Origin: Mesorhizobium amorphae
GTDB lineage: Bacteria; Pseudomonadota; Alphaproteobacteria; Rhizobiales; Rhizobiaceae
Direction: 5' to 3'
DNA length: 64,000 bases
Assembly: GCF_014843845.1 (NCBI RefSeq)
Contig: NZ_JHQS01000017.1
Location: 62,001 to 126,000 of the forward strand
Part shown: positions 51,369 to 61,119 of the stretch, piece after piece
Position numbering within the stretch: the first letter of the stretch is position 1
Layout: every line of letters begins with the position of its first letter
Notes under the pieces: model-generated
Told to the model about the DNA's origin: nothing
The model's input: only the letters and a program-made list of their open reading frames with translations
The model's database searches: none
Program-made: the position numbers and the translations under genes

Positions 51369-51548
51369 ATTCGAAAAGCGTCTGTTTTGAGATTGCGATT
51401 GTCGGCCCTGCCTCTCAGCCTTACCCTCGCTTTGCGGGGAAGGCGAAGCTGACGTGTCGGAAGCCTCCATTCTTGGAGGCAGGCCGTGCATCGAGGCATC
51501 ATCTAGCATCGCATCACCTGGAACCGAGAGACGGCGGGGACCGAACTC

Positions 51549-52478
51549 ATGGCCGCACAAACACGACCCAAACGACCGTTCCGCTGGCACATCGGCATCT
51601 TCCTGGCGCCGGCGGTGCTGGTCTATACGGCGATCATGATCCTGCCGCTGGCCGGCACGCTGCAGCTGTCGCTGTTCCGCAACATCGAGCAGTCCCAGGT
51701 GTTCGTCGGGCTTGAGAACTTCCGCACCCTGTTCGGTAACCCCAACTGGTCCGTGGGCTTCTGGAATGCGCTGCGCAACAACGTCTGGTTCTTCATCATC
51801 CACATGCTGGTGCAGAACCCGATCGGCGTCCTACTGGCAGCGCTGCTCTCCAGCCCCAGGCTCAGGTTCTCCGCCTTCTACCGCACGGCGATCTTCGTGC
51901 CGACCATCCTGTCCTTCGTCATCGTCGGCTTCGCCTGGAAGCTCATCCTGTCGCCGCTATGGGGCGTGGCGCCGCATATGCTCGACCTGGTCGGATTGAA
52001 AAGCCTTTTCACGCCTTGGCTAGGCAAGGAAGAATACGCGCTGACCGCGCTCAGCCTGATTTCGGTATGGCAGTTCGTCGGCATCCCGATGATGCTGATT
52101 TATGCCGCCCTGCTGTCGATCCCCGACGAGGTGCTCGAGGCGGCCGAATGCGACGGCATCACCGGCATGTCGCAGTTCTGGAAGATCAAGCTGCCGCTGA
52201 TCCTGCCGTCGATCGGCATCATCTCGATCCTCACCTTCGTCGGCAATTTCAACGCCTTCGACCTGATCTACACCGCGCAAGGCGCGCTGGCCGGCCCGAA
52301 CTATTCGACCGACATCCTCGGCACCTTCCTCTACCGCGCCTTCTTCGGCTTCCAGCTCCAGATCGGCGATCCCAACATGGGCGCAGCGATTGCCACCATG
52401 ATGTTCCTGATCATCCTCGGCGGTGTCTGCGTCTATCTCTTCCTCGTGCAGACGCGCCTGCGTCGCTATCAATTCTGA
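51549..52478 (+). CDS. Amino-sugar ABC transporter permease 1
   Basis: A 309-residue MalF-like permease with six hydrophobic helices starting near residue 16. The EAA loop LEAAECDGITGMSQFWKIKL lies near residue 197-216. It follows the binding protein after a 221-base gap that holds a hairpin, and precedes permease 2 by ten bases. Start ATG at 51549; a weak GGGGA lies ahead. Confidence 0.86.
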   Translation: MAAQTRPKRPFRWHIGIFLAPAVLVYTAIMILPLAGTLQLSLFRNIEQSQVFVGLENFRTLFGNPNWSVGFWNALRNNVWFFIIHMLVQNPIGVLLAALLSSPRLRFSAFYRTAIFVPTILSFVIVGFAWKLILSPLWGVAPHMLDLVGLKSLFTPWLGKEEYALTALSLISVWQFVGIPMMLIYAALLSIPDEVLEAAECDGITGMSQFWKIKLPLILPSIGIISILTFVGNFNAFDLIYTAQGALAGPNYSTDILGTFLYRAFFGFQLQIGDPNMGAAIATMMFLIILGGVCVYLFLVQTRLRRYQF

Positions 52479-52488
52479 GGAGCGAGCG

Positions 52489-53328
52489 ATGAGCACAGCA
52501 ACCCGTTCGCTGCCCCGCACTATCGGCGCCCACGCGATCCTGCTGACCTATACGGCGATCGCGCTGTTTCCGGTCATCATCGTGATCATGAATTCGTTCA
52601 AATCCCGCGCTGGCATCTTCGGCGCGCCGCTGACGCCGCCGACGCCCGAAACCTTCGACCTGATCGGCTATACGACCGTTATCGGCCAGGGCGACTTCAT
52701 CCACTATTTCCAGAACAGCCTCGTCGTCACCGTTGCCTCGCTGTTCTTCGTGCTGTTGTTCGGCGCCATGGCCGCCTTCGCGCTGTCGGAATACCGCTTC
52801 CGCGGCAATACTTTGATGGGGCTTTATCTGGCGCTCGGCATCATGATCCCGATCCGCCTCGGCACCGTCGCCATCCTGCAATTGATGGTGGCGAGCGGAC
52901 TGGTCAACACGCTGACGGCGCTGGTCCTGGTCTATACGGCGCAAGGCCTGCCGTTGGCCGTGTTCATCCTGTCGGAGTTTATGAAGCAGGTGTCCGACGA
53001 TCTGAAGAACGCGGGCAGGATCGACGGCCTATCCGAATACACGATCTTCTTCCGGCTGGTGCTGCCGCTGGTCAGGCCATCGATGGCGACGGTCGCCGTC
53101 TTCACCATGATCCCGATCTGGAACGATCTGTGGTTCCCGCTGATCCTGGCGCCGTCCGAGGAGACCAAGACGGTGACGCTCGGCGCGCAACTGTTCCTTG
53201 GCCAGTTCGTCACCAACTGGAACGCCATCCTGGCAGCACTCTCGCTGGCGATCATGCCGGTGCTGATCCTCTACGTCATCTTCTCGCGGCAGCTGATCCG
53301 CGGCATCACGTCTGGAGCCGTCAAGTGA
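52489..53328 (+). CDS. Amino-sugar ABC transporter permease 2
   Basis: A 279-residue MalG-like permease of normal length, unlike the insert-bearing AglG in this window. Six helices; EAA loop KNAGRIDGLSEYTIFFRLVL near residue 172-191. TGAGGAGCGAGCG precedes the ATG at 52489. Its stop overlaps the GTG start of the oxidoreductase gene (GTGA). Confidence 0.87.
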   Translation: MSTATRSLPRTIGAHAILLTYTAIALFPVIIVIMNSFKSRAGIFGAPLTPPTPETFDLIGYTTVIGQGDFIHYFQNSLVVTVASLFFVLLFGAMAAFALSEYRFRGNTLMGLYLALGIMIPIRLGTVAILQLMVASGLVNTLTALVLVYTAQGLPLAVFILSEFMKQVSDDLKNAGRIDGLSEYTIFFRLVLPLVRPSMATVAVFTMIPIWNDLWFPLILAPSEETKTVTLGAQLFLGQFVTNWNAILAALSLAIMPVLILYVIFSRQLIRGITSGAVK

Positions 53329-54386
53329 GTTCGCAAAAACCCCTTCGCGTTGTCGTCGCCGGCCTCGGCAATATGGGCCGCAGCCATGCGCTCGCCTATC
53401 ACAACAATCCAGGCTTCGAGATCGCGGCACTGATCAACCGCTCCGACGTGCCGCTGCCGGAAGGCCTTTCCGGCTATGGCATCAGGCGCTCCTTCGACGA
53501 GGCGCTGCGCGACGAAAAACCCGATGTCGCCTGCATCGCCACCTATTCCGACAGCCATGCCGACTATGCGGTGAAGGCATTCGAAGCCGGTTGCCACGTC
53601 TTTGTCGAAAAGCCGCTGGCAACGACGGTCGCCGATGCCGAGCGTGTCGTCGCCGCCGCCAAGGCCAACGGCAAAAAGCTGGTGATAGGCTACATCCTTC
53701 GCCATCACCCGTCCTGGATCAGGCTGATCGCCGAGGCGCGCAAGCTTGGCGGCCCCTACGTGTTCCGCATGAACCTCAACCAGCAATCCTCGGGCCATAC
53801 CTGGGGCACGCACAAGCAGCTGATGCAGACGACCTCGCCGATCGTCGACTGCGGCGTGCACTATCTCGACGTGATGCTGCAGATCACCGACGCCAGGCCG
53901 GTCGAGGTGCGCGGCATGGGGGTGCGGCTGACCGAAGAGGTCGCGCCGACTATGTACAATTACGGCCACCTGCAGGTGCTGTTCGATGACGGCTCGGTCG
54001 GCTGGTACGAGGCCGGCTGGGGGCCGATGATTTCGGAGACCGCCTTTTTCGTGAAGGACGTCATCTCGCCAAACGGCTGCGCGTCGATCGTCATGAAGGA
54101 AGGCGTCAAATCCGATGACATCGACACCCACACCAAGACCTCGACCATCCGCCTGCACAGTGCCGCGACCGGGCCGGACGGCAAGTTCGCCAGGCCCGAC
54201 GAGATGCTGTCGATGGAAGGCGAGCCGGGCCATCAGGACCTGTGCGATCTCGAGCAGGCCTTTGTGCTGAAGGCGATCCGCGAGGATATCGATCTCAACA
54301 GGCATATGGACGACGCGGTGAAGTCGCTCGCCGTCTGCCTCGCCGCCGACGAGAGCGTGCGCAGCGGCGCCGCCGTCAAACTCTAA
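53325..54386 (+). CDS. Gfo/Idh/MocA-family oxidoreductase
   Basis: A 353-residue NAD(P)-dependent sugar oxidoreductase. The Rossmann segment RVVVAGLGNMGRSHALAYHN begins near residue 8, the catalytic-site VFVEKPLATT lies near 92, and the C-terminal alpha/beta domain contains SSGHTWGTH and IVDCGVHYLDVML. The GTG at 53325 overlaps the permease stop and gives the dinucleotide motif at once. Members often act on sugars or sugar lactones; in this operon it may handle a modified amino sugar such as an anhydro or oxidised derivative. Substrate unproven. Confidence 0.8.
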   Translation: MSSQKPLRVVVAGLGNMGRSHALAYHNNPGFEIAALINRSDVPLPEGLSGYGIRRSFDEALRDEKPDVACIATYSDSHADYAVKAFEAGCHVFVEKPLATTVADAERVVAAAKANGKKLVIGYILRHHPSWIRLIAEARKLGGPYVFRMNLNQQSSGHTWGTHKQLMQTTSPIVDCGVHYLDVMLQITDARPVEVRGMGVRLTEEVAPTMYNYGHLQVLFDDGSVGWYEAGWGPMISETAFFVKDVISPNGCASIVMKEGVKSDDIDTHTKTSTIRLHSAATGPDGKFARPDEMLSMEGEPGHQDLCDLEQAFVLKAIREDIDLNRHMDDAVKSLAVCLAADESVRSGAAVKL

Positions 54387-54404
54387 AAGCTAGGAACCAA
54401 TATT

Positions 54405-55403
54405 GTGGGCTCGCTGAAGATCGAGAATGTGAAGAAGGCTTTCGGGCCGGTCGAGGTGCTGAAGGGCATTAACCTCGAAGTGACGGACGGCGAGTTCGTG
54501 GTCTTCGTCGGCCCGTCCGGCTGCGGCAAGTCGACCCTGCTCAGGGTCATTGCCGGGCTGGAGGATTCGACCTCGGGCCGTGTCGTCATCGACGGCGAGG
54601 ACGTATCAGTCACACCTCCGGCCAAGCGCGGCATCGCCATGGTGTTCCAGACCTATGCGCTCTACCCGCATCTGACGGTGAAGAACAATATGGGCCTCGG
54701 TCTGAAGCAGGCCAGCACGCCGGCGGCCGAGATCGACCGCCGCATCGGCATTGCCTCCTCGATGCTGTCGCTGGAGCCCTATCTCGAAAGGCGGCCCGCC
54801 GAACTCTCCGGCGGCCAGCGCCAGCGCGTCGCCATCGGCCGCGCCGTGGTGCGCGAGCCCAAGCTGTTTCTCTTCGACGAGCCCTTGTCCAACCTCGACG
54901 CCGCGCTGCGCGTCAACACCAGGCTGGAGATCGCGCAACTGCATCGCCGGTTGAAGGCAACGATGATCTACGTCACCCACGACCAGGTCGAGGCGATGAC
55001 GCTGGCCGACAAGATCGTCGTGTTGAATGCCGGGAGAATCGAGCAGATCGGCGGTCCGATGGAGCTCTACAATTCGCCGGCGAACGAATTCGTCGCCGGC
55101 TTCATCGGCTCGCCGAAGATGAATTTCATCGACGGCGCGAGGCTGGGCGAGACAGCCAAGACCATCGGTGTGCGGCCCGAGCACCTGACCGTCGACACGA
55201 AATCCGGCGCCTGGAAGGGCACGGTGGTGCATGCCGAGCATCTCGGCGCCGACACCAATCTCTATCTCGACTGCGAAAAGGCCGGGCTGATCACGGTGCG
55301 CATCTTCGGCGTCTACAATGCCGAACCGGGTGCAACGCTTTACGCAACGCCCGAGCCGGGGAAGACGTACCGGTTTGGGGCGGATGGGAAGGTGTTGAAG
55401 TAG
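54405..55403 (+). CDS. Amino-sugar ABC transporter ATP-binding protein
   Basis: A 332-residue MalK-type ATPase with Walker [10 protein letters not shown] near residue 38, signature LSGGQRQR near 135, Walker [13 protein letters not shown] near 158 and the switch His in YVTHDQVEA. The C-terminal regulatory region (GVRPEHL onward) is shorter than in AglK. The start is a GTG at 54405; TAGGAACCAA is the only ribosome-like sequence. Completes the importer encoded just upstream. Confidence 0.88.
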   Translation: MGSLKIENVKKAFGPVEVLKGINLEVTDGEFVVFVGPSGCGKSTLLRVIAGLEDSTSGRVVIDGEDVSVTPPAKRGIAMVFQTYALYPHLTVKNNMGLGLKQASTPAAEIDRRIGIASSMLSLEPYLERRPAELSGGQRQRVAIGRAVVREPKLFLFDEPLSNLDAALRVNTRLEIAQLHRRLKATMIYVTHDQVEAMTLADKIVVLNAGRIEQIGGPMELYNSPANEFVAGFIGSPKMNFIDGARLGETAKTIGVRPEHLTVDTKSGAWKGTVVHAEHLGADTNLYLDCEKAGLITVRIFGVYNAEPGATLYATPEPGKTYRFGADGKVLK

Positions 55404-55429
55404 CTTCGCATTGGCCGGCGCTGCCCCTC

Positions 55430-55590
55430 ATTGCCCTGCCGGGCATTTCTCCTCGTAAACGGGGAGAAATAAGCTGGCCGCATCCTCGGCGCTTATTCTG
55501 CAACGTCGGTGTTTGGCGAACGCTGCGATAATAGCGTCCTTCTCCCCGTTTACGGGGAGAAGATGGCGGCAGCCAGATGAGGGGCGGCGC
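55430..55590. repeat. Pair of oppositely oriented REP-like palindromes
   Basis: TTTCTCC..GGAGAAA with a CGTAAACG centre (55446-55469) and CTTCTCCCCGT-TT-ACGGGGAGAAG (55539-55562) are two copies of a common Rhizobiales palindrome, with flanks (CTGCCCCTCAT and ATGAGGGGCGGC) that are also inverted relative to each other. They lie between the convergent ABC ATPase and FAH genes, and may act as a bidirectional termination or folding element. Confidence 0.75.
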
Positions 55591-55610
55591 AGCCCTTCGT
55601 TTTGATTCGC

Positions 55611-56456
55611 CTATTCGTCCGCCTTGAACGTCTGCTTCTGCTGCCCCAGCCCTTCGATGCCGAGCTCCACCACATCGCCTGCCTTGAGGAACACCGGCGG
55701 CTTCATGCCCAGACCGACGCCGGGCGGCGTGCCGGTGGAGATGATGTCGCCGGGATGCAGCGACATGAACTGGCTTAGATAAGAGACCAGATAGGCGACA
55801 CCGTAGACCATGGTCTTGGTCGAGCCGTTCTGCATCGTCTTGCCGTTGACCGTCAGCCACATCTTGATGTTCTGCGGGTCGGCCACTTCGTCCTTGGTGA
55901 CTAGCCAGGGGCCGATCGGACCGAAAGTGTCGCAGGACTTGCCCTTGGTCCACTGGCCCTGCCGCTCGGCCTGGAAGGCGCGCTCGGACACGTCATGCGA
56001 GACGCAGTAGCCGGCAACATAATCCAGTGCGTCCGCTTCGCTGACATATTTCGCCGTCTTGCCGATGACCACGCCGAGCTCGACCTCCCAGTCGGTCTTG
56101 ACCGAGCCGCGTGGGATGAGCACGTCATCATCCGGTCCAACGATGGCCGAGCTTGCCTTCATGAAGATGATCGGCTCCGGCGGCACCGTGGCGCCGGTCT
56201 CGGCGGCGTGGTCGGAATAGTTCAGCCCGATGCAGATGAATTTTCCCGTGCCGGCGACGCAGGCGCCGATGCGCGGGCTACGGGAAACCGCCGGCAGCGA
56301 TTTCGGGTCGAGCTTCGACAGCATGTCCAGCGAGGCCGGATGAAGCACCGTGCCGGCGATGTCGGCGACATAAGCGGAGAGGTCGCGGATCGTCCCATCC
56401 GCATCGAGCAGGCTGGGACGTTCGCTCCCCACCTCGCCATAGCGCAGCAGTTTCAT
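55611..56456 (-). CDS. Fumarylacetoacetate hydrolase family protein
   Basis: A 281-residue FAH-family enzyme. The C-terminal FAH domain carries CIGLNYSDHAAETG near residue 74, the metal-binding Glu-x-Glu in DWEVELGVVIG near 122, and ISTGTPPGVGLGMKPP near 243. Within this subgroup are 2,4-diketo-3-deoxy-L-fuconate/rhamnonate hydrolases. An SDR dehydrogenase gene lies upstream on the same strand, the usual partner in the L-fucose/L-rhamnose non-phosphorylating route, so that role is plausible. An aromatic ring-cleavage hydrolase or oxaloacetate decarboxylase is possible too. Confidence 0.78.
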   Translation of the reverse strand: MKLLRYGEVGSERPSLLDADGTIRDLSAYVADIAGTVLHPASLDMLSKLDPKSLPAVSRSPRIGACVAGTGKFICIGLNYSDHAAETGATVPPEPIIFMKASSAIVGPDDDVLIPRGSVKTDWEVELGVVIGKTAKYVSEADALDYVAGYCVSHDVSERAFQAERQGQWTKGKSCDTFGPIGPWLVTKDEVADPQNIKMWLTVNGKTMQNGSTKTMVYGVAYLVSYLSQFMSLHPGDIISTGTPPGVGLGMKPPVFLKAGDVVELGIEGLGQQKQTFKADE

Positions 56457-56616
56457 GGAGTCTTTCTCCTAACTTGCGGCCAGAGGCCATTTGCAAATTC
56501 GCTCCGCCGAGGCGAGTGACGTGGTTTCGGAAACCGGACGGAACGTACCGAATGGGTCTATCCCGGGGCAAGCACGGAAGCTGGCCAGATGCCCGGGGGC
56601 GTTGCTTTTCAGACTG

Positions 56617-57348
56617 CTAGATCGACCAGCCCCCGTCGATATTGTAGGCCTGTCCCGACGTGTAGGTGGCACCGGCGAGATAGACGGCGAGGTCGGCGAT
56701 TTCCTCCGGCGTGCCGAGGCGGCCCATCGGCTGGCGGGCGATGAAGGCCGCGCGGGCTGCCTCATAGTCGCCCTGCGCATGCATACGGTGCTGTAGCGAC
56801 GGGCTTTCGACGGTGCCGGGGCAGATGGCGTTGCAGCGTATGCCCTTGCCGACATAATCGGCGGCGATCGCCTTGGTCAGGCCGATGACCGCAGCCTTGG
56901 TGACGCCATAGGCGAAGCGGTTGGGCACGCCTTTGCCGGCGCCGGCGACCGAAGACATGTTGACGATCGATCCGCCGCCACGCTCCAGCATTCCCGGCAG
57001 CACGGCGCGGATGGTGCGGATCATTGCGCGCACATTGAGGTTGAAGGCGAAGTCGAGATCGGCATCCGCCATTTCGAGGATCGAGCCGGAATGGACGAAG
57101 CCGGCGCAATTGAACAGCACATCGACAGGGCCGATCTCGGCGAAGCCCGATTTCACCGCCTCGTCGTTCAGCACATCGAGCTTGCGGGTGTTGATCCCGC
57201 TTGTCTTGCCGAGCTCGGCCAGCAGCACCTCGTTGATGTCGGTGGCGTGCACCACCGCACCCGCCTTGGCGAAGGCCAGCGCACTTGCCCGGCCGATGCC
57301 TTGCGCCGCTGCGGTGACGACAACCACCTTGCCCGCCAGATCCGCCAT
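56617..57348 (-). CDS. Short-chain dehydrogenase, possibly 2-keto-3-deoxy-L-fuconate type
   Basis: A 243-residue classical SDR: NAD-binding TAAAQGIGRASALAFA near residue 12, NCAGFVHSG near 80, catalytic Ser in VNMSSVAGAG and YGVTKAAV (Tyr and Lys) near 146. Asp in HATDINE indicates NAD rather than NADP. The sequence style resembles the BDH2/DHRS6-like group, which includes 2-keto-3-deoxy-L-fuconate dehydrogenase. With the downstream FAH hydrolase gene (160 bases) it could oxidise a 2-keto-3-deoxy sugar acid. Not proven by sequence alone. Confidence 0.78.
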   Translation of the reverse strand: MADLAGKVVVVTAAAQGIGRASALAFAKAGAVVHATDINEVLLAELGKTSGINTRKLDVLNDEAVKSGFAEIGPVDVLFNCAGFVHSGSILEMADADLDFAFNLNVRAMIRTIRAVLPGMLERGGGSIVNMSSVAGAGKGVPNRFAYGVTKAAVIGLTKAIAADYVGKGIRCNAICPGTVESPSLQHRMHAQGDYEAARAAFIARQPMGRLGTPEEIADLAVYLAGATYTSGQAYNIDGGWSI

Positions 57349-57538
57349 GCTGTTCTCCTCGACTGTCTATCGCCGCCCGGATTTCTAAGGGCATTCGGCC
57401 AAGCTGCAATGTGCCAGGCAGGCACTATCGTGCCGCCTGTGCGGGCGCTTACCTGCAGGCCAATTGTTTTTTCTCGTTAAAGAACATCCATTGACCCGTC
57501 AAGCCCGAACGTCGCCTGCTGGACGCTCGGGTGGACCG

Positions 57539-59911
57539 TCAGTCGCCGTAAGGCACCCAGACGTTCTTGACCTCGACGGCCCGGCGCAGGAAGGCGTCCC
57601 CCGCGGCTTCGCTCGAAGCCCAGTCGAGGCTGCGGCCATTGCCGGTCCACACGCGCTTGAGGTTGCCGATCGAGTCGGCTTCCGCCTTGGCGCAAGTCTC
57701 GGCATCGGCGAACACCCAGAGCCCGTCGACGTCGTCATGCTTGGCCAGCACACCGGCAAGCTCGGCGCTGCGGCCGGTGACGATGTTGATGGCGCCGGCC
57801 GGAACGTCGGAATATTCGATGACCTGATAGAGATCGGTGGCAAGCAGCGGATATTTTTCCGAAGGCACCGCCACCACCGTATTGCCCATGGCGAGCGCCG
57901 GTGCGATTAGCGAGATCAGGCCGAGCAAGGGTGCCGCGTCGGGTGCGACGATGCCGACGACGCCGACCGGCTCGTGCAGGGCAAGGGTCACGGCGCGGGC
58001 AGGCGGCTGGTGCACCCGGCCCTCGAACTTGTCGGCGAGGCCAGCATAGAGAAATAGCCGCTCGATCGACTGCTCCACCTCCTCGCGCGCGGCTTTTGTC
58101 GCCACACCCGTGAGCTGGACGAGGCGGGCGGCGAACTCGTCGGTGCGGCCGGAAAGGTTCTCGGCCATATAGTAGAGCACCTGGCTGCGGTTGTAGGCGG
58201 TCGCTTCCGGCCAGCCCTTGCAGGCGCGGGCAGCAGCGACGGCGTCGCGGATGTCCTTGCGATTTCCAAGACCGATCTCGCCGGCAAGCCTGCCCTTGGC
58301 AGTGGCAATACCAAGCGAATAGTTGCCGTCCGGCCTGACCTGCTTGCCGCCGATGAACAGCTTTGCCGTCCGGTCGATGGCGTCGCCTTCCGATCGCTCG
58401 ACAGGCGGCGCGGAAGATGTCGCAGGTTTGATCACAGGGCCGAGCGGCAGCGTTGCCGCGAGATATTCGAACATGCCCTCGCGGCCGCCTTCGCGGCCAA
58501 AACCGCTCTCGCGATAGCCGCCGAAGCCGCAGGCGGCATCGAACATGTTGGTGCCGTTGACCCAGACGACGCCGGCCTTCAGCTGTGGCGCGACATGCAG
58601 GGCCAGATTGACGTTCTCGCTCCACACCGAGGCGGCGAGACCATAGCGCGTGTTGTTGGCGAGCTCGATCGCTTCCTCGGTGTTGCGGAAGGTCATGGTG
58701 GCCAGCACCGGGCCGAACACCTCCTCCTGCGCCAGGATATTAGCCGGAGAAACACCAGTCGCGAGCGTCGGCAAATGGTAATAGCCGGAGGACGGCAATG
58801 CCGCGTCCGGCTGCCAGCAGACGGCGCCCTGCTTTGCCCCTTCCGCGACCAGACCCTTGACGCGCTCCAACTGCGTGAGGTCGACCAGCGGGCCGATATC
58901 GGTGTTCTTGTCGAGCGGGCTGCCGACGCGCAGCCGGCCCATCCTGGTCTTGACCTTGGCGATCAAGGCATCGGCGACGCCTTCCTGCACCAGCAGCCGC
59001 GAGCCGGCGCAACAGACCTGGCCCTGGTTGAACCAGATGCCGTCGACCAGGCCCTCAACGGCGCTGTCGAGATCGGCGTCCTCGAAGACGACGAAGGCCG
59101 ACTTGCCGCCAAGCTCCAGCGACAGTTTTTTTCCAGATCCGGCGGTGGCCTTCCTGATGATCTTGCCGACCTCGGACGAACCGGTGAAGGCGATTTTCTG
59201 GATGCCGGGATGGTTGACGATGGCCGCACCAGCCTCCGATCCGCCCTGGACGATGTTGACGACGCCCTTCGGTACCCCGGCGCGTTCGCAGATTTCGGCG
59301 AACAGGATGGCGGTCAGCGGCGTGAACTCGGCCGGCTTCAGCACCACCGTGCAGCCGGCGGCGAGTGCCGGCGCGATCTTCCAGGCCAGCATCAGCAGCG
59401 GAAAATTCCACGGGATGATCTGGCCGACGACGCCGACGCCCTTGTGATCAGGAAAATCCTTGTCCAGCGCCTGTGCCCAGCCGGCATGGTGGATGAAATG
59501 GCGGATCGCCAAAGGCACGTCGATATCGCGGCTTTCGCGGATCGGCTTGCCGTTGTCGATCGATTCCAGCACCGCGAACAGGCGCTGATGGCGCTGCATG
59601 GCGCGGCCGATGGCGTAGAGAACCTTGGCTCGGCTGTAGCCGGAGGAAGCACTCCATTTTGGCAGTGCCTTGGCGGCGGCCGATACGGCCGCATCAATAT
59701 CGGCAGCACCCGCATCGGACATCTTGGCCAGCAGCTTGCCGGAGGCGGGGTCGCTGGTGTCGAAGGTCTTGCCGCTGCCGGCCGCCTTCCACTCGCCGCC
59801 GATGAACAGCGCCTTGCCGAAATCTCGCGCGGCAAGCCACGCATCCGCCTCGTTGCGAGCCTCCGGCGCCGGGCCGTACTCCATGGCGTGATAGCGTTCG
59901 AGAATGTTCAT
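57539..59911 (-). CDS. Two-domain aldehyde dehydrogenase, ALDH16 type
   Basis: A 790-residue protein made of two ALDH-like halves. The first (about 30-490) is complete: IIPWNFPLLMLAWKIAPALAAG, general base Glu in LSLELGGKSA and catalytic Cys in NQGQVCCAGSRL near residue 298. The second half (about 515-790) keeps parts of the NAD-binding fold (EPVGVVGIVAPDAAPLLGLI) but is shorter and lacks a catalytic Cys. This is the ALDH16 layout, where the second half is a non-catalytic domain. It follows deoC by 51 bases in the same operon, so the acetaldehyde released by DeoC is a likely substrate. Confidence 0.86.
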   Translation of the reverse strand: MNILERYHAMEYGPAPEARNEADAWLAARDFGKALFIGGEWKAAGSGKTFDTSDPASGKLLAKMSDAGAADIDAAVSAAAKALPKWSASSGYSRAKVLYAIGRAMQRHQRLFAVLESIDNGKPIRESRDIDVPLAIRHFIHHAGWAQALDKDFPDHKGVGVVGQIIPWNFPLLMLAWKIAPALAAGCTVVLKPAEFTPLTAILFAEICERAGVPKGVVNIVQGGSEAGAAIVNHPGIQKIAFTGSSEVGKIIRKATAGSGKKLSLELGGKSAFVVFEDADLDSAVEGLVDGIWFNQGQVCCAGSRLLVQEGVADALIAKVKTRMGRLRVGSPLDKNTDIGPLVDLTQLERVKGLVAEGAKQGAVCWQPDAALPSSGYYHLPTLATGVSPANILAQEEVFGPVLATMTFRNTEEAIELANNTRYGLAASVWSENVNLALHVAPQLKAGVVWVNGTNMFDAACGFGGYRESGFGREGGREGMFEYLAATLPLGPVIKPATSSAPPVERSEGDAIDRTAKLFIGGKQVRPDGNYSLGIATAKGRLAGEIGLGNRKDIRDAVAAARACKGWPEATAYNRSQVLYYMAENLSGRTDEFAARLVQLTGVATKAAREEVEQSIERLFLYAGLADKFEGRVHQPPARAVTLALHEPVGVVGIVAPDAAPLLGLISLIAPALAMGNTVVAVPSEKYPLLATDLYQVIEYSDVPAGAINIVTGRSAELAGVLAKHDDVDGLWVFADAETCAKAEADSIGNLKRVWTGNGRSLDWASSEAAGDAFLRRAVEVKNVWVPYGD

Positions 59912-59962
59912 CGGGCGTCTCCGCTAGGAGGAAATTTGTTCTGAGCGGCGCGACGTAGCGCC

Positions 59963-61012
59963 TCACGCCATCGCGTGGCGATGATTGGCCGAATAATGGC
60001 CGGTCAGATGATGCTCGAGTTGGCGCTCGATGTCGGTCAGCAGGCTCGATGCGCCGAAGCGGAACAGGTCGGGCTCCAGCCATGGCCGGCCCAGCTCTTC
60101 CTTCATCAGCACCAGCCAGTCGAGCGAAGCCTTGGCGGTGGATATGCCGCCGGCCGGCTTGAAGCCGATGAGATAGCCGGTCTCCTCGAAATAGGCGCGG
60201 ATGGCGCGCACCATGGCGAGGCCGACGGGCAGCGTCGCGTTGACGCTTTCCTTGCCGGTCGAGGTCTTGATGAAATCGGCGCCCGCCATCATCGCCACCA
60301 TGGAGGCCAGCATAACGTTTCGCAGGGTGGCTAGGTCGCCAGTGCCCAAAATGACCTTGAGATGCGCCTCGCCGCAGGCTTCGCGCATCGAGACGATCTC
60401 GTTGTAGAGTTCCTGCCATTTCGCCCCGAAAACCAGGCCGCGCGGGATGACGACGTCGATCTCGTCGGCGCCATCGCGCACCGAAGCCTCGATCTCCTGC
60501 AGGCGCGTCGACAGCGGCGCGAGACCGTGCGGAAAGGCGGTCGAGACGGCGGCGACATGGATGCCGGTGCCGCGCACGGCATCGACAGCGGTGGCGACGA
60601 AGGGATGATAGACGCAGACCGCCGCCGGGCGGATGGTCTCCCCCGCTATGCCCAGGCCTTCGACGATGTCGCGGCGGAACGGCGAGATCGCCTTGGCGCA
60701 GAGCCGGCGCACGCGTTCCTCGGTGTCGTTGGAATTCAGCGTCGTCAAATCCATGCAGGCGACGGCTCGCAACAGCCAGGCGGCCTGGTTGTCGGCCTTG
60801 ATCGAGCGCCGCTTGGTCAGGCTGGCAACGCGGCGCTCCAGCGCCGAGCGGTTCACGCTGCGCACCGATTCCATGAAGCCGAGATCGAGCCGCATGCCGG
60901 GATTACGGGCAATGGCATGGTCCGGCAGTACGGGCGTGTTGGCGGCGGTGCGCGCCGGCAGCGGCGTGACCTTGGACGCGCCGACGTCGGCTTCACGGAT
61001 GGTGCTGCTCAT
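59963..61012 (-). CDS. deoC: Deoxyribose-phosphate aldolase
   Basis: A 349-residue class I aldolase splitting 2-deoxyribose-5-phosphate into glyceraldehyde-3-phosphate and acetaldehyde. The Schiff-base Lys lies in DFIKTSTGKE near residue 238, and GFKPAGGISTAKASLDWL near 273 is diagnostic. An N-terminal extension of about 80 residues makes it longer than E. coli DeoC (259), as in animal-type enzymes. It heads an operon with the ALDH16 gene. A perfect inverted repeat TTTTGACC-N4-GGTCAAAA lies 108 bases upstream. Confidence 0.9.
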   Translation of the reverse strand: MSSTIREADVGASKVTPLPARTAANTPVLPDHAIARNPGMRLDLGFMESVRSVNRSALERRVASLTKRRSIKADNQAAWLLRAVACMDLTTLNSNDTEERVRRLCAKAISPFRRDIVEGLGIAGETIRPAAVCVYHPFVATAVDAVRGTGIHVAAVSTAFPHGLAPLSTRLQEIEASVRDGADEIDVVIPRGLVFGAKWQELYNEIVSMREACGEAHLKVILGTGDLATLRNVMLASMVAMMAGADFIKTSTGKESVNATLPVGLAMVRAIRAYFEETGYLIGFKPAGGISTAKASLDWLVLMKEELGRPWLEPDLFRFGASSLLTDIERQLEHHLTGHYSANHRHAMA

Positions 61013-61119
61013 CTCCTGCCCTCTTCATTCAGCGGCGTGCGCCGAAGATAGCCCGTGAAGATGCACTTCACGAGTCCTCAAGCGGCTCATAGCGGAAAAA
61101 GGTAGCGAAAGCAGCAGAT

